The position numbers and the translations under genes are program-made. Of a stretch of 13,211 nt of DNA, positions 1 to 6,411 are shown piece after piece; within the stretch, counting starts at the first letter, position 1, and every line of letters starts with the position of its first letter. This DNA is from Candidatus Thorarchaeota archaeon (GTDB lineage Archaea > Asgardarchaeota > Thorarchaeia > Thorarchaeales > Thorarchaeaceae), in assembly GCA_016839345.1 (NCBI GenBank), contig JAEOUL010000146.1, positions 1 through 13,211 on the forward strand. The letters run 5' to 3'. The notes below the pieces were generated by a model. The model did not search any database. It saw nothing but the letters and a program-made list of their open reading frames with translations, and had not been told where the DNA came from.

Positions 1-525
1 CACTTCTCTCTCTCCGACAATCCAAACACATCATTTTCACTGGATATTGCATCGTTCAGAATATGTGGGAATAGCACCGATATATTATATCCAGAACTCA
101 TGGATGCTTCTCTTGTCCTCCAAGAACGCAGCTTGATGATTCTTGCTAGTTTCGTGGACGATTCCGAAGGCTTTGAAAACCCATTGCTCTATGAGAGAGA
201 ATTCACAGTGACTCCAGAAGAGATTGAGAATATCTGTCTGAGTCTTCATGAAGGACTGAACCACACATATCCTTCCGAGACATCCTCATTGGAACTACTA
301 GAATCCAGTTTCAACATGGGTTTTGAAATCGAAATCACCTATTCCGATGGTTCCTGGGTATATGTCATAACAGTCCAAGTAGGTGAAGGATACATCATGT
401 TCAACAGTGGCAAAGGCACTCCAGACAGAGGTTTGGAGAGTTGCGCTGTTCTAGAACCAGTTTCTGCTTTAGACGGTCTTGTAACTACTATTTACTCAGT
501 CTTCACAAATCACTTGGTTGAATAA
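1..525 (+). CDS. Unknown protein, 3' part only (5' end outside window)
   Basis: The reading frame is open from the first base of the window through to TAA at 523-525, about 174 codons. The internal ATG at 100 is therefore probably not the start: the upstream residues (reading FSLSDNPNTSFSL...) look like normal coding sequence, and the true start lies left of the window. The visible part is acidic, with an Asp/Glu-rich stretch around the internal ATG, no obvious membrane segment and no motif I recognise. The C-terminal half contains alternating hydrophobic strands (IEITYSDGSWVYVITVQVG) typical of a small alpha/beta domain. I do not recognise a family. The coding call rests on the long open frame and plausible composition. 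Confidence 0.6.
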   Translation, partial: HFSLSDNPNTSFSLDIASFRICGNSTDILYPELMDASLVLQERSLMILASFVDDSEGFENPLLYEREFTVTPEEIENICLSLHEGLNHTYPSETSSLELLESSFNMGFEIEITYSDGSWVYVITVQVGEGYIMFNSGKGTPDRGLESCAVLEPVSALDGLVTTIYSVFTNHLVE

Positions 526-613
526 TAGACAATACTAAGAAATTCACTCAACCTCATTTGAAACTTGAAACAGGTCAGTGAATTCATCCGCAGATATTTT
601 CAATCCTGAAAGA

Positions 614-621
614 TTATATGG
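614..621 (+). promoter_or_regulatory. Possible TATA element for the mvhD-like gene
   Basis: TTATATGG lies about 50 bases upstream of the ATG at 671. A start of transcription some 25 bases downstream would give a short leader containing a 6-bp inverted repeat (TCGCCT ... AGGCGA, roughly 637-661). It is assigned only by base composition and position, and no clear BRE is visible. Confidence 0.3.
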
Positions 622-670
622 TGGCTAGATTGTTCTCGCCTACTAACGACTCTCAGGCGACTGAAAGATA

Positions 671-1081
671 ATGCCTCCTAGAGACATGAATATCATAGTG
701 TTCGGGTGCATGCAGTGCATGTACGCCGCCTCAGACTTGGCGGGAACGATGAAGCTACAGTATGACATTACGAGTAGGATAATCAGGATGCCATGCACCG
801 CGAGACTCGACATCAACTTCATTCTCAAGGCGCTTCAAGAAGGAGCCGATGGGGTTCTGGTTGTTGGATGCCATCCCGGAGACTGTGCCTACAAGACTGG
901 CAACTTGGGGGCAGAGCGAAGGGTCCGGTTTGCTAGAAAGCTTGTTGGACAACTTGGTCTCAATGAAGACCGAGTGAAGATGGTCTTTGTGAGTGCTGCA
1001 GAGGGGGACAAGTTCGCAGCTGAGGTCAACAAGTTCGCTGATGAGATTCGGAAGATTGGCCCAAATCCCATCAGACTGTAG
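671..1081 (+). CDS. MvhD/FlpD-like hydrogenase iron-sulfur subunit (orphan)
   Basis: The 136-residue protein matches the MvhD/FlpD family, a [2Fe-2S] protein that passes electrons from a hydrogenase or other donor to the HdrA flavin site of heterodisulfide reductase complexes. Five cysteines sit in the family pattern: C13-x2-C16, C42 (PCTARLD, the usual MCSGRVD position), and C67-x4-C72 in GCHPGDC. The segments GADGVLVVGCHPGDC, GNxxAxRR and FVSAAEGDKFA are also characteristic. Length is normal for a stand-alone MvhD. The protein should be cytoplasmic. The second methionine (M6, base 686) is an alternative start and would match typical N-termini. No hdrA, hdrBC or mvhAG is nearby in this window, so the partner is unknown. 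The 3' end overlaps the convergent acetyltransferase gene by 11 bases. Confidence 0.9.
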   Translation: MPPRDMNIIVFGCMQCMYAASDLAGTMKLQYDITSRIIRMPCTARLDINFILKALQEGADGVLVVGCHPGDCAYKTGNLGAERRVRFARKLVGQLGLNEDRVKMVFVSAAEGDKFAAEVNKFADEIRKIGPNPIRL

Positions 1082-1520
1082 AGGAATCAAATCTTTTCCT
1101 CATATGAAATGCACTGAGCTCAAAGCCAAATTTCTCGTAAAGTTGTTTGGCCTCAACAGCCTGAACCGGACAATGCACACTTATCAGGTCTGCGCCAGAC
1201 TGTCTGAATATTTCTAATAGATATTCAAGAAGAGTGGCACCAACGCCTTGGTTTCTGTATTTAGGAGTCACCACAAGAAGCTCAATTGTCGCAACCTTTG
1301 AAACCCCCCAATTGGCAAGGACTTCTGATGGAACATCTTTAAAATACCCATAGACAAAACCTACAACTTTGTCATCATCCTGAGCAACAATAAAGCCCTC
1401 TGGAAATGCATGGGTGATCTTCAGGTCATTCTCATGTAGTGGACCATCAAAGAAAGCATAATCATTAGCCAACCGGATAACCATGGCAGTATCTTTGTCA
1501 TCGAATTGACGAATCTTCAG
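1071..1520 (-). CDS. GNAT-family N-acetyltransferase
   Basis: This is a GNAT acetyltransferase that should transfer an acetyl group from acetyl-CoA to an unidentified amine. The acetyl-CoA pyrophosphate-binding motif A is visible as TIELLVVTPKYRNQGVGATLLEYL (RNQGVG loop), followed by motif B around AVEAKQLYEKFGFEL. The first ATG (1484) would remove the first beta strand of the fold. Reading upstream in frame gives LKIRQFDDKDTAMVIRLAND, a normal GNAT N-terminus, before an in-frame TGA. I therefore place the start at CTG 1520, which has a strong ribosome binding site (GGTGAG, 1526-1531) 5 bases ahead, giving 149 residues. CTG starts are rare, so ATG 1484 (137 residues) remains the conservative alternative. 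The substrate cannot be told from sequence or context. Confidence 0.85.
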   Translation of the reverse strand: MKIRQFDDKDTAMVIRLANDYAFFDGPLHENDLKITHAFPEGFIVAQDDDKVVGFVYGYFKDVPSEVLANWGVSKVATIELLVVTPKYRNQGVGATLLEYLLEIFRQSGADLISVHCPVQAVEAKQLYEKFGFELSAFHMRKRFDSSTV

Positions 1521-1525
1521 TACCG

Positions 1526-1531
1526 CTCACC
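1526..1531 (-). promoter_or_regulatory. Ribosome binding site supporting a CTG start
   Basis: On the minus strand GGTGAG lies 5 bases before CTG 1520, matching the archaeal anti-Shine-Dalgarno core. The ATG at 1484 has no comparable element, which favours the longer GNAT protein. Confidence 0.55.
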
Positions 1532-1616
1532 CATTGAAACAAAATAGGCTGTCTTAATGAGCATAGTGTTTTTTCAGAGATTTTACATCCTTGAGATTTG
1601 CGCAGGTCAAACCATC

Positions 1617-1626
1617 TTTATTTATT
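1617..1626 (+). promoter_or_regulatory. Possible TATA element for the Ntn-hydrolase gene
   Basis: TTTATTTATT sits about 55-65 bases upstream of the ATG at 1681. A transcript starting near 1645 would have a leader of about 35 bases containing the AGGTG ribosome binding site (1671-1675), 5 bases from the ATG. Confidence 0.4.
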
Positions 1627-1680
1627 GAACAGGCTCGCAACGACAGACTTCGCATTCCATTATAGCACAAAGGTGTTGTC

Positions 1681-2646
1681 ATGATGAAGGTCTTTCGTTC
1701 TCATAAGGCATTGACAATCTTTCTCATCACCCAGATAATCTTCATGCTACCCATAGTTCTAATTAATTGCGACAATAGAGCGATGGACTCATGCTCTATC
1801 TTTAGTGTTTCAAGTGATGGAAATACATTCTTCTGCAACAATGAGGATGAAGGGCTTCAGCACGGAAGGGTCTGGTTCATACCAGGTTCAGAGAGCAAGA
1901 ATGGGTTAGTTTTGTTTGGCTATGGAATCTATCGAAACGTTATGGTGCCGGTGGGAGGGATGAATGACAAAGGTCTTTGTCTTGATATGACAGCAGTCAG
2001 TGAAACTCAGATCCAACTTGATCCGAATAAACCCGACTACGAAGGATCTTATTTCATAGAAATGCTTCAAGAATGCGCAACTGTAGATGAGGCAAAAACC
2101 TGGGTGTCTTCATTTAACTTACTACTACTGAACTGGCAACAGGCTCACATCGCAGATGACACAGGAGATGCAGTAGTCATAGGATTGGATGATACTGGCA
2201 ACCTCTGGATGACTAACAAGTCTGAAGACTATCTTGTTTCCACAAACTTCAATCTTGCACAGAGTGAGCACCATGATGTAGGACGATATGACACAATGGT
2301 TTCCTTGCTGAGCACGATGAGCGAGCTGACCCTTGATTACTGCCAAGAAATTCTTCAAACGGTATCTGCATCAGCGACTATGTACTCGTACATTTGTGAC
2401 CAACAGAACGGACTACTATATCTCTACTCACGTGGTGACTTCGAACGCATGGCAGTTCTCAACATAACAGATGAATTAGCAGCTGGTGAACACTCGTATG
2501 ACATTGAAAAACTAGTGTTTCTCTCTACTGGTCAACCTAGTTCCTCTGACACATTTGGGGACTTCTCTGGTATGATTTTGATTTGCTTTGTCATCCTTTG
2601 TTCAACGTTGATTACGGTTTTGAAAATAAGAACGAAGAGGGTTTGA
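1681..2646 (+). CDS. Membrane-anchored Ntn-hydrolase, choloylglycine hydrolase / penicillin V acylase-like
   Basis: The 321-residue protein belongs to the N-terminal nucleophile cysteine hydrolases that cleave linear amide bonds (bile salt hydrolase, penicillin V acylase, and C45-like enzymes). After a hydrophobic segment (about residues 10-29), C38 opens a CSIFSVSSDGNTFFCNNED segment, which matches the family pattern of a catalytic Cys followed 14-20 residues later by a [GR]NxD loop (here N54 and D56). GGMNDKGLCLDM (92-103), HIADDTGDAVVIGLD (156-170) and VSTNF (186-190, N189) correspond to later conserved blocks, and R202 may be the conserved late Arg. The bile salt hydrolase Arg in the NxD loop appears replaced (N53). 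A second hydrophobic helix (about 296-315) ends in basic residues and would anchor the C-terminus, putting the catalytic domain outside the cell. Activation would require cleavage just before C38. The real substrate is unknown. A membrane protein follows 38 bases downstream, probably in the same transcript. Confidence 0.8.
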   Translation: MMKVFRSHKALTIFLITQIIFMLPIVLINCDNRAMDSCSIFSVSSDGNTFFCNNEDEGLQHGRVWFIPGSESKNGLVLFGYGIYRNVMVPVGGMNDKGLCLDMTAVSETQIQLDPNKPDYEGSYFIEMLQECATVDEAKTWVSSFNLLLLNWQQAHIADDTGDAVVIGLDDTGNLWMTNKSEDYLVSTNFNLAQSEHHDVGRYDTMVSLLSTMSELTLDYCQEILQTVSASATMYSYICDQQNGLLYLYSRGDFERMAVLNITDELAAGEHSYDIEKLVFLSTGQPSSSDTFGDFSGMILICFVILCSTLITVLKIRTKRV

Positions 2647-2684
2647 ACTATACGAATATGGTATGAAAAGGAGTGAAATTTGAG

Positions 2685-3347
2685 TTGCGAACTAGAAGAG
2701 AGTTAGACTTGAACGTTGGTGAAACTAAACAGAGTCGAGAAAGTGGGAGCGCAAGGTCCACCACGGCGACCGAATCTTGGATCAGGTTCGTCTTGATAGC
2801 TATGGCCTTTTCTGTTTCGATTATAGTATTCTCCGTTTTCCCACGTTTTCCGATTCTTATTCCAACCCCTTGGATTACAGGAGTTATCTATCTCTATTTA
2901 GCTCCAATTTTCCTATACTCATTCAGCACTATGGTTCAACCTTGGAAGGTTGCGGCAATATGCTTCCCAGCTCTCTGTCTAGGAGAGCTACTATGGTGTG
3001 TCATTTATGGATCTGCTGGAGAGCTTCTCGTTTACGTAGTCATCACACTGAACACATGGGGTATCGGATGCCTGCTGATTTCATTTCTCAGAAACAGAAA
3101 GGAAACAGTGGCTTTGCTCGTTGGTGGTCTGTGGGTCTTCATTGGACTACTTATTCCAACTACTATTTACTATTCAGTAATTCTGAACTGGAACCCCCTC
3201 TACATGGTTGCAATATCTCTTCTCACAATGGTTCTCAACTTGCTAGTTATTCCTGTTTCCATAGGACTAAACTATATTCTACGAAAAGCTCTGAAAATTC
3301 AGAACTTAGAAGATCTTCTTCTTCTCAATAATTCCTCACCAACATAA
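2685..3347 (+). CDS. Integral membrane protein, about six helices, function unknown
   Basis: A 220-residue protein has a charged N-terminal tail (about 33 residues) followed by roughly six hydrophobic segments (about 34-52, 64-84, 90-108, 113-134, 141-164, 172-196) and a short polar C-terminus. Size and layout resemble ECF-transporter substrate-binding (S) components, but I see no diagnostic motif, so this is only a resemblance. An in-frame GTG at 2673 would give 224 residues but overlaps the only good ribosome binding site (GGAGTGA, 2670-2676). That site is ideally spaced (8 bases) from TTG 2685, which I take as the start. The gene begins 38 bases after the Ntn-hydrolase stop and is probably cotranscribed with it. 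The overlapping open frame at 2777-3331 is a shadow of this gene. Confidence 0.7.
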   Translation: MRTRRELDLNVGETKQSRESGSARSTTATESWIRFVLIAMAFSVSIIVFSVFPRFPILIPTPWITGVIYLYLAPIFLYSFSTMVQPWKVAAICFPALCLGELLWCVIYGSAGELLVYVVITLNTWGIGCLLISFLRNRKETVALLVGGLWVFIGLLIPTTIYYSVILNWNPLYMVAISLLTMVLNLLVIPVSIGLNYILRKALKIQNLEDLLLLNNSSPT

Positions 3348-3540
3348 TCAAGTGTACCCAGTAGCGTATATGCAATGCAAGTACTTTGACAAACGAAAAT
3401 CCTGCCGGATACAATTAGTTCATATTAGAATTTTCACTGGAAGCAATAACAAAATAGAATCTGAAGAAGCTAGTCAGTGAGAGTAGGTCGAGGGGAAGCC
3501 ACATTATCACCTACCATAATAGAGTTGCAGCAGTATCTCA

Positions 3541-3548
3541 TTTATTAC
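3541..3548 (+). promoter_or_regulatory. Possible TATA element for the HD-domain gene
   Basis: TTTATTAC in the 256-base gap between 3347 and 3604 lies about 60 bases before the ATG. A purine-rich tract (3565-3600) follows. No gene is visible in the rest of the gap on either strand. Confidence 0.3.
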
Positions 3549-3603
3549 TGAATCAGCAATAGTCAGAATAGAATAGAAAGAAGAAAGAAGGGGCAATAGG
3601 AAA

Positions 3604-4422
3604 ATGACAAAGAGCCCAAAACAAAGAACCACATTGAAAGACAGAGTTCGAAGATCATTCAAGAAGAATGAACTCTGTCAAATCGCATTTGATGAATTAG
3701 AGAGCGATGTTGAAGTACAGACAGTATTGGAAGACAGCAATCGAATGGCAATAGATCGGATGGGATATTCGGACCACGGACATACTCACTCATTGATTGT
3801 GGCACTCAACGGAATCAGGCTTCTGAGGGAGCTCAGCAAGGGCTTACAGACTACAATCGTGAAGGAGGAAACCGGTGATATCAAAGACTCAGAGCTGGTT
3901 GTGCTGTTGGGATGTTATCTCCACGACATAGGAATGGCCGTAGGTCGCGCTAATCATGATGAGTTCTCAGTGGTAATAGCCATGCCAATCTTAGATCGTA
4001 TCCTAGCTAAGGTCTATCCAAAAGACAGACACAAACAAGTACACATCAGAGGACATGTAATGCATGCCATATATTGTCATGACAAGGTAGCAGTTCCAAT
4101 GACCGTTGAAGCTGGAGTTGTGGGCATTGCTGATGCGCTAGATATGACAAAGGGTCGGGCCAGGATTCCCTTTGAAGCTGGAAGTGTCAATATCCACTCT
4201 GCCTCCGCAATGGCTATTGAACGTGTAAATATTCGAAAAGGTGACACCAAGACAGTAAGAATCGAGGTCATCATGAATAACGCTTCTGGAATCTTTCAGA
4301 TACAGGAACTGCTTGAAGAGAAGATTCGTAATGCAAAAGCATTGATTGACCACATAGAGCTTTATGCAATCATGTCACCAAGCGAAGACAAGATAATTGA
4401 GGAAGAACTCAAGGTACTCTAG
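3604..4422 (+). CDS. HD-domain metal-dependent phosphohydrolase
   Basis: The 272-residue protein has a single HD-type domain. Its likely metal ligands are in YSDHGHTHSLIVALN (H58, H60, H62), the HD doublet in GCYLHDIGMAVGR (H107, D108), H118 in the following NHDEFS, further histidines in RGHVMHAIYCHD (H151, H154, H159) and the late Asp in GIADALDMTKGRAR (D177/D180). The ADALDMTKGR block followed by a basic stretch is typical of a group of archaeal HD proteins of unknown substrate; such proteins may act on nucleotides, cyclic dinucleotides or phosphorylated metabolites. An alpha/beta tail (about 205-272) ends in a charged helix. There is no signal peptide, so the protein is cytoplasmic. The gene has its own upstream gap of 256 bases and is followed by the Lrp-like gene, which has its own promoter. 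Confidence 0.85.
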   Translation: MTKSPKQRTTLKDRVRRSFKKNELCQIAFDELESDVEVQTVLEDSNRMAIDRMGYSDHGHTHSLIVALNGIRLLRELSKGLQTTIVKEETGDIKDSELVVLLGCYLHDIGMAVGRANHDEFSVVIAMPILDRILAKVYPKDRHKQVHIRGHVMHAIYCHDKVAVPMTVEAGVVGIADALDMTKGRARIPFEAGSVNIHSASAMAIERVNIRKGDTKTVRIEVIMNNASGIFQIQELLEEKIRNAKALIDHIELYAIMSPSEDKIIEEELKVL

Positions 4423-4462
4423 ATTTTAAACAATAAAACTGGAGTAAATATTCCTAATGAGT

Positions 4463-4492
4463 TCGTTCATAACAGTTAATATATATGAACGA
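4463..4492. promoter_or_regulatory. Inverted repeat flanking a TATA element, candidate operator of the Lrp-like gene
   Basis: TCGTTCAT (4463-4470) and ATGAACGA (4485-4492) form perfect 8-bp inverted arms. The 14-base spacer contains most of a TATA-like run. An additional pair GTTCG/CGAAC (4461-4465, 4496-4500) lies just outside. A dimeric regulator bound here would cover the promoter, consistent with autoregulation by the adjacent Lrp/AsnC protein. That link is an inference. Confidence 0.5.
4476..4485 (+). promoter_or_regulatory. TATA element of the Lrp-like gene
   Basis: TTAATATATA is the most TATA-like sequence in this gap. Transcription would begin near 4505-4510, inside the longer possible reading frame (from 4457). 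This supports the downstream start codon at 4538. Confidence 0.5.
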
Positions 4493-4537
4493 TATCGAAC
4501 ACTCGTTGCGTTTCAGAAAAAGCATTTGGTGAACGAT

Positions 4538-4981
4538 ATGAAAGGTCTAGATCCGATAGATTCTCAGATTGTTGCAATGCTACAAAAAGATGGTAGACGA
4601 TCATTCAGCGAGATTGCTGATGCTGTTGGTAGAACAGAGGTCACTATTCGTCGACGTGTAAAAAAGCTGCAAGATGAAGGATACATCAGACGATTCACCG
4701 TAGTATTAGACCCACTCAAAATCGGACGAAAAATCCGAGCTGTTATACGTGTTAAGACAGCAATGAAAGAAGCCAAAGATATCGCTAATAAACTCAAGAG
4801 CTTTGATGAAGTCAATGAAGCCTACTTTCTCGATGGTGCCTGTGGATTAATGATGATGGTGACTTTGGACGATCTCACAGAATTGAAGACATTTCTTGAA
4901 AATCGTCTTGGTGGCCTAACCGGTGTTGGGGATACTGAAACCTGTATTGTATTAGAGGAAATCAAATCTTCTCTAGATTGA
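4538..4981 (+). CDS. Lrp/AsnC-family transcription regulator
   Basis: The 147-residue protein has the standard Lrp/AsnC layout. An N-terminal winged helix-turn-helix (LDPIDSQIVAMLQKDGRRSFSEIADAVGRTEVTIRRRVKKLQDEGYIRRF, residues 4-53) is followed by a RAM ligand-binding and oligomerisation domain (about 65-140) with the loop YFLDGACGLMM. I chose ATG 4538 over the ATG at 4457: GGTGA (4528-4532) lies 5 bases ahead, the length then fits the family, and the TATA element and inverted repeat would otherwise fall within the coding sequence. The effector is not evident; these proteins usually sense amino acids. The JAMM gene begins 13 bases downstream and is very likely in the same operon. Confidence 0.9.
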   Translation: MKGLDPIDSQIVAMLQKDGRRSFSEIADAVGRTEVTIRRRVKKLQDEGYIRRFTVVLDPLKIGRKIRAVIRVKTAMKEAKDIANKLKSFDEVNEAYFLDGACGLMMMVTLDDLTELKTFLENRLGGLTGVGDTETCIVLEEIKSSLD

Positions 4982-4994
4982 TGGAGGGTTAATG

Positions 4995-5411
4995 ATGCAG
5001 CACACACTGCATCTATCTAAAGGTGATTTATTCAAGCTACATGAACATGCGGAATCAAATCTACCAAATGAGGCTGCAGCTCTCATTTTTGGTATTATAT
5101 CTGAGAACTCGATTATTGTCAAACAAATTGAGATAGTTTTGAACGAGTCTAGCTCTAGGGTAACAACATTCGAAGTCAACCCAGAAGAACAATATCGACT
5201 CTTTGTAGAGGCCGAGGAACGCAATGAAGAGCTTGTATGCATATTCCATTCTCATCCTGCACCACCATATCCTTCTAAAACAGACCTGCGTAATATGAAA
5301 CTTAATCCTGTTGTGTGGTTGATTGCATCTAAAGAAAGTGGGAACTGGGAGAGCAGAGCATATCTCCTACATAATGAACATTTGAAAGAAGTCAGGTTGA
5401 TCCTGTCTTAA
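4995..5411 (+). CDS. JAMM (MPN/Mov34) zinc metalloprotease-like protein
   Basis: The 138-residue protein is a single JAB1/MPN domain with an intact JAMM zinc site: E26 (PNEAAALIFG) and HSHPAPPYPSKTD, supplying H85, H87, S94 and D97. The second His and Ser are separated by six residues. Such stand-alone enzymes remove ubiquitin-like modifiers (SAMP or ubiquitin) or process sulfur-carrier proteins by hydrolysing the isopeptide or Gly-Gly bond. Which substrate applies cannot be told, because no ubiquitin-like, E1 or E2 gene is in the window. Of two adjacent ATGs (4992, 4995) the second has better spacing (6 bases) from GGAGGG (4983-4988). It directly follows the Lrp-like gene, and its TAA overlaps the convergent Pop5 stop by 2 bases. 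Confidence 0.88.
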   Translation: MQHTLHLSKGDLFKLHEHAESNLPNEAAALIFGIISENSIIVKQIEIVLNESSSRVTTFEVNPEEQYRLFVEAEERNEELVCIFHSHPAPPYPSKTDLRNMKLNPVVWLIASKESGNWESRAYLLHNEHLKEVRLILS

Positions 5412-5719
5412 CGACTGAGTCCCTTAACAGTTCCTGAAGTCCGCTTTGGTTCGAACGAAACCAAACTCTTTCCAATTGACCCAATCAAAACCGCCGAAGT
5501 GATCACTTTGTCCAGGGAGGATAGGGTACATTGTAGAACTCCTTCCCCCTTTTCATGATCAAAGCTCACAAGGTATAGCTTTGAGTCTGCTGCACTGATT
5601 TCTCCATATAGAGATAGCAAGTTGTTCCATATTGCATTACTGAGTTGCTTTTCATCATCAATAATGGGTCCATCACTATGAAGGTGGAATGACACATATC
5701 GTCTACGGCTTCTCTTCAT
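5408..5719 (-). CDS. rnp2: Ribonuclease P protein component 2 (Pop5)
   Basis: The 103-residue protein is Pop5, which pairs with Rpp30 as a (Pop5-Rpp30)2 tetramer and activates the catalytic domain of the RNase P RNA in tRNA 5'-end maturation. Family features are visible in order: the basic start KRSRRRYVSFHL, NAIWNNLLSLYGEISAADSKLYLVSFD, GEGVLQCTLSSLDKVITSAVLIGSIG and the terminal SGTVKGLSR (the usual SGTIK). Length is slightly short but within the archaeal range. The start codon lies inside the Rpp30 gene (ATGA overlap, 4 bases), so translation is probably coupled. It is the last gene of the minus-strand rpl15e operon. Confidence 0.93.
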   Translation of the reverse strand: MKRSRRRYVSFHLHSDGPIIDDEKQLSNAIWNNLLSLYGEISAADSKLYLVSFDHEKGEGVLQCTLSSLDKVITSAVLIGSIGKSLVSFEPKRTSGTVKGLSR

Positions 5720-6411
5720 TCATTACCACCTCTTCGGATTATCTCCACACCATCACCAACAAATTCTGGACTGAGTCTTCTCTGATTTCTTTCTAGAATG
5801 TCAAATGGAGTCTTACATACTGCAGTTTCTGCATATTTGGAGTCCATTCCAAGTAATACTCCAATGTGTCTAATTGCCATAGCTGAACGCATATGCATGG
5901 CCTGCTTGGCTCCACTAGAGAGAACCACTAACATTCCCGCATTGGTCGCAGTTTCTACAGATTCTCGATAAGCCTTGATTATTTTAGACCGACTCAACCC
6001 CGCTGATTCTAGAAGTGGTGTAAATTGTATCTCAAGACAAGTTCCAGAAGACTCTGCAAGACGAGCCGTTGATTCGCGAAAACGATGACCTCTTGATGGA
6101 TCCAGAGTAAGCAGGTCAACACTCTTGTTCTCAGCCGCCCAATTTGCTATATCAACAGTGGTCAACGGAACAGCTATAATCATTGATTGTTTTCTTGCAT
6201 TTCCGATTTGCTTCTTGATAGATTTCAAACCTCGTCCAGACACATCGACTCGTCTGAGTATTGACAGACCATTATCTAATCTGACTATTGGGCCGTCATT
6301 CTTGATACTCTCCGCTGCGAAACCAGTTAGACCAATTTTCAGTGCCATTTCTGTGAACGTTCCAAAATCATTAGAGTCTGAAACGTACACACCTAAATCG
6401 ATGGATGACAC
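5716..6411 (-). CDS. rnp3: Ribonuclease P protein component 3 (Rpp30)
   Basis: The 231-residue protein is Rpp30, the TIM-barrel-like partner of Pop5 in archaeal RNase P. Recognisable blocks are the opening SSIDLGVYVSD, FAAESIKNDGPIVRLDNGLSILRRVDVSG, VDLLTLDPSRGHRFRESTARLAESSGTCLEIQFTPLL (the family's most conserved region, around residues 98-134), and VVLSSGAKQAMHMRSAMAIRHIGVLLGM. Length is normal. Translation starts at GTG 6411, which overlaps the TAG stop of the upstream COG1325 gene by one base (TAGTG). The stop overlaps the Pop5 start by four bases. This packing implies a single transcript and coupled translation. Confidence 0.93.
   Translation of the reverse strand: MSSIDLGVYVSDSNDFGTFTEMALKIGLTGFAAESIKNDGPIVRLDNGLSILRRVDVSGRGLKSIKKQIGNARKQSMIIAVPLTTVDIANWAAENKSVDLLTLDPSRGHRFRESTARLAESSGTCLEIQFTPLLESAGLSRSKIIKAYRESVETATNAGMLVVLSSGAKQAMHMRSAMAIRHIGVLLGMDSKYAETAVCKTPFDILERNQRRLSPEFVGDGVEIIRRGGNE

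Noticed and set aside
755..1090. Minus-strand open frame across the MvhD-like gene
   Set aside because: It lies entirely opposite a gene with a clear family match and has no recognisable domain of its own.
1681..1776. Lipoprotein signal at C30 of the Ntn-hydrolase (LIN before the Cys)
   Set aside because: Asn at the position before the Cys does not fit a lipobox, and C38 fits the catalytic role better.
2777..3331. 184-codon plus-strand frame inside the membrane protein gene
   Set aside because: Its composition (many Ser, Tyr, His, Arg) is that of an out-of-frame reading; the frame at 2685-3347 gives clean membrane helices.
4457..4537. N-terminal extension of the Lrp-like protein from the ATG at 4457
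   Set aside because: It would place the TATA element and inverted repeat within the coding sequence, and the family length and ribosome binding site favour 4538.
5445..5465. Inverted repeat TTTGGTT ... AACCAAA with a seven-base loop
   Set aside because: It lies inside the conserved C-terminal coding region of Pop5 and is most simply explained by codon composition.
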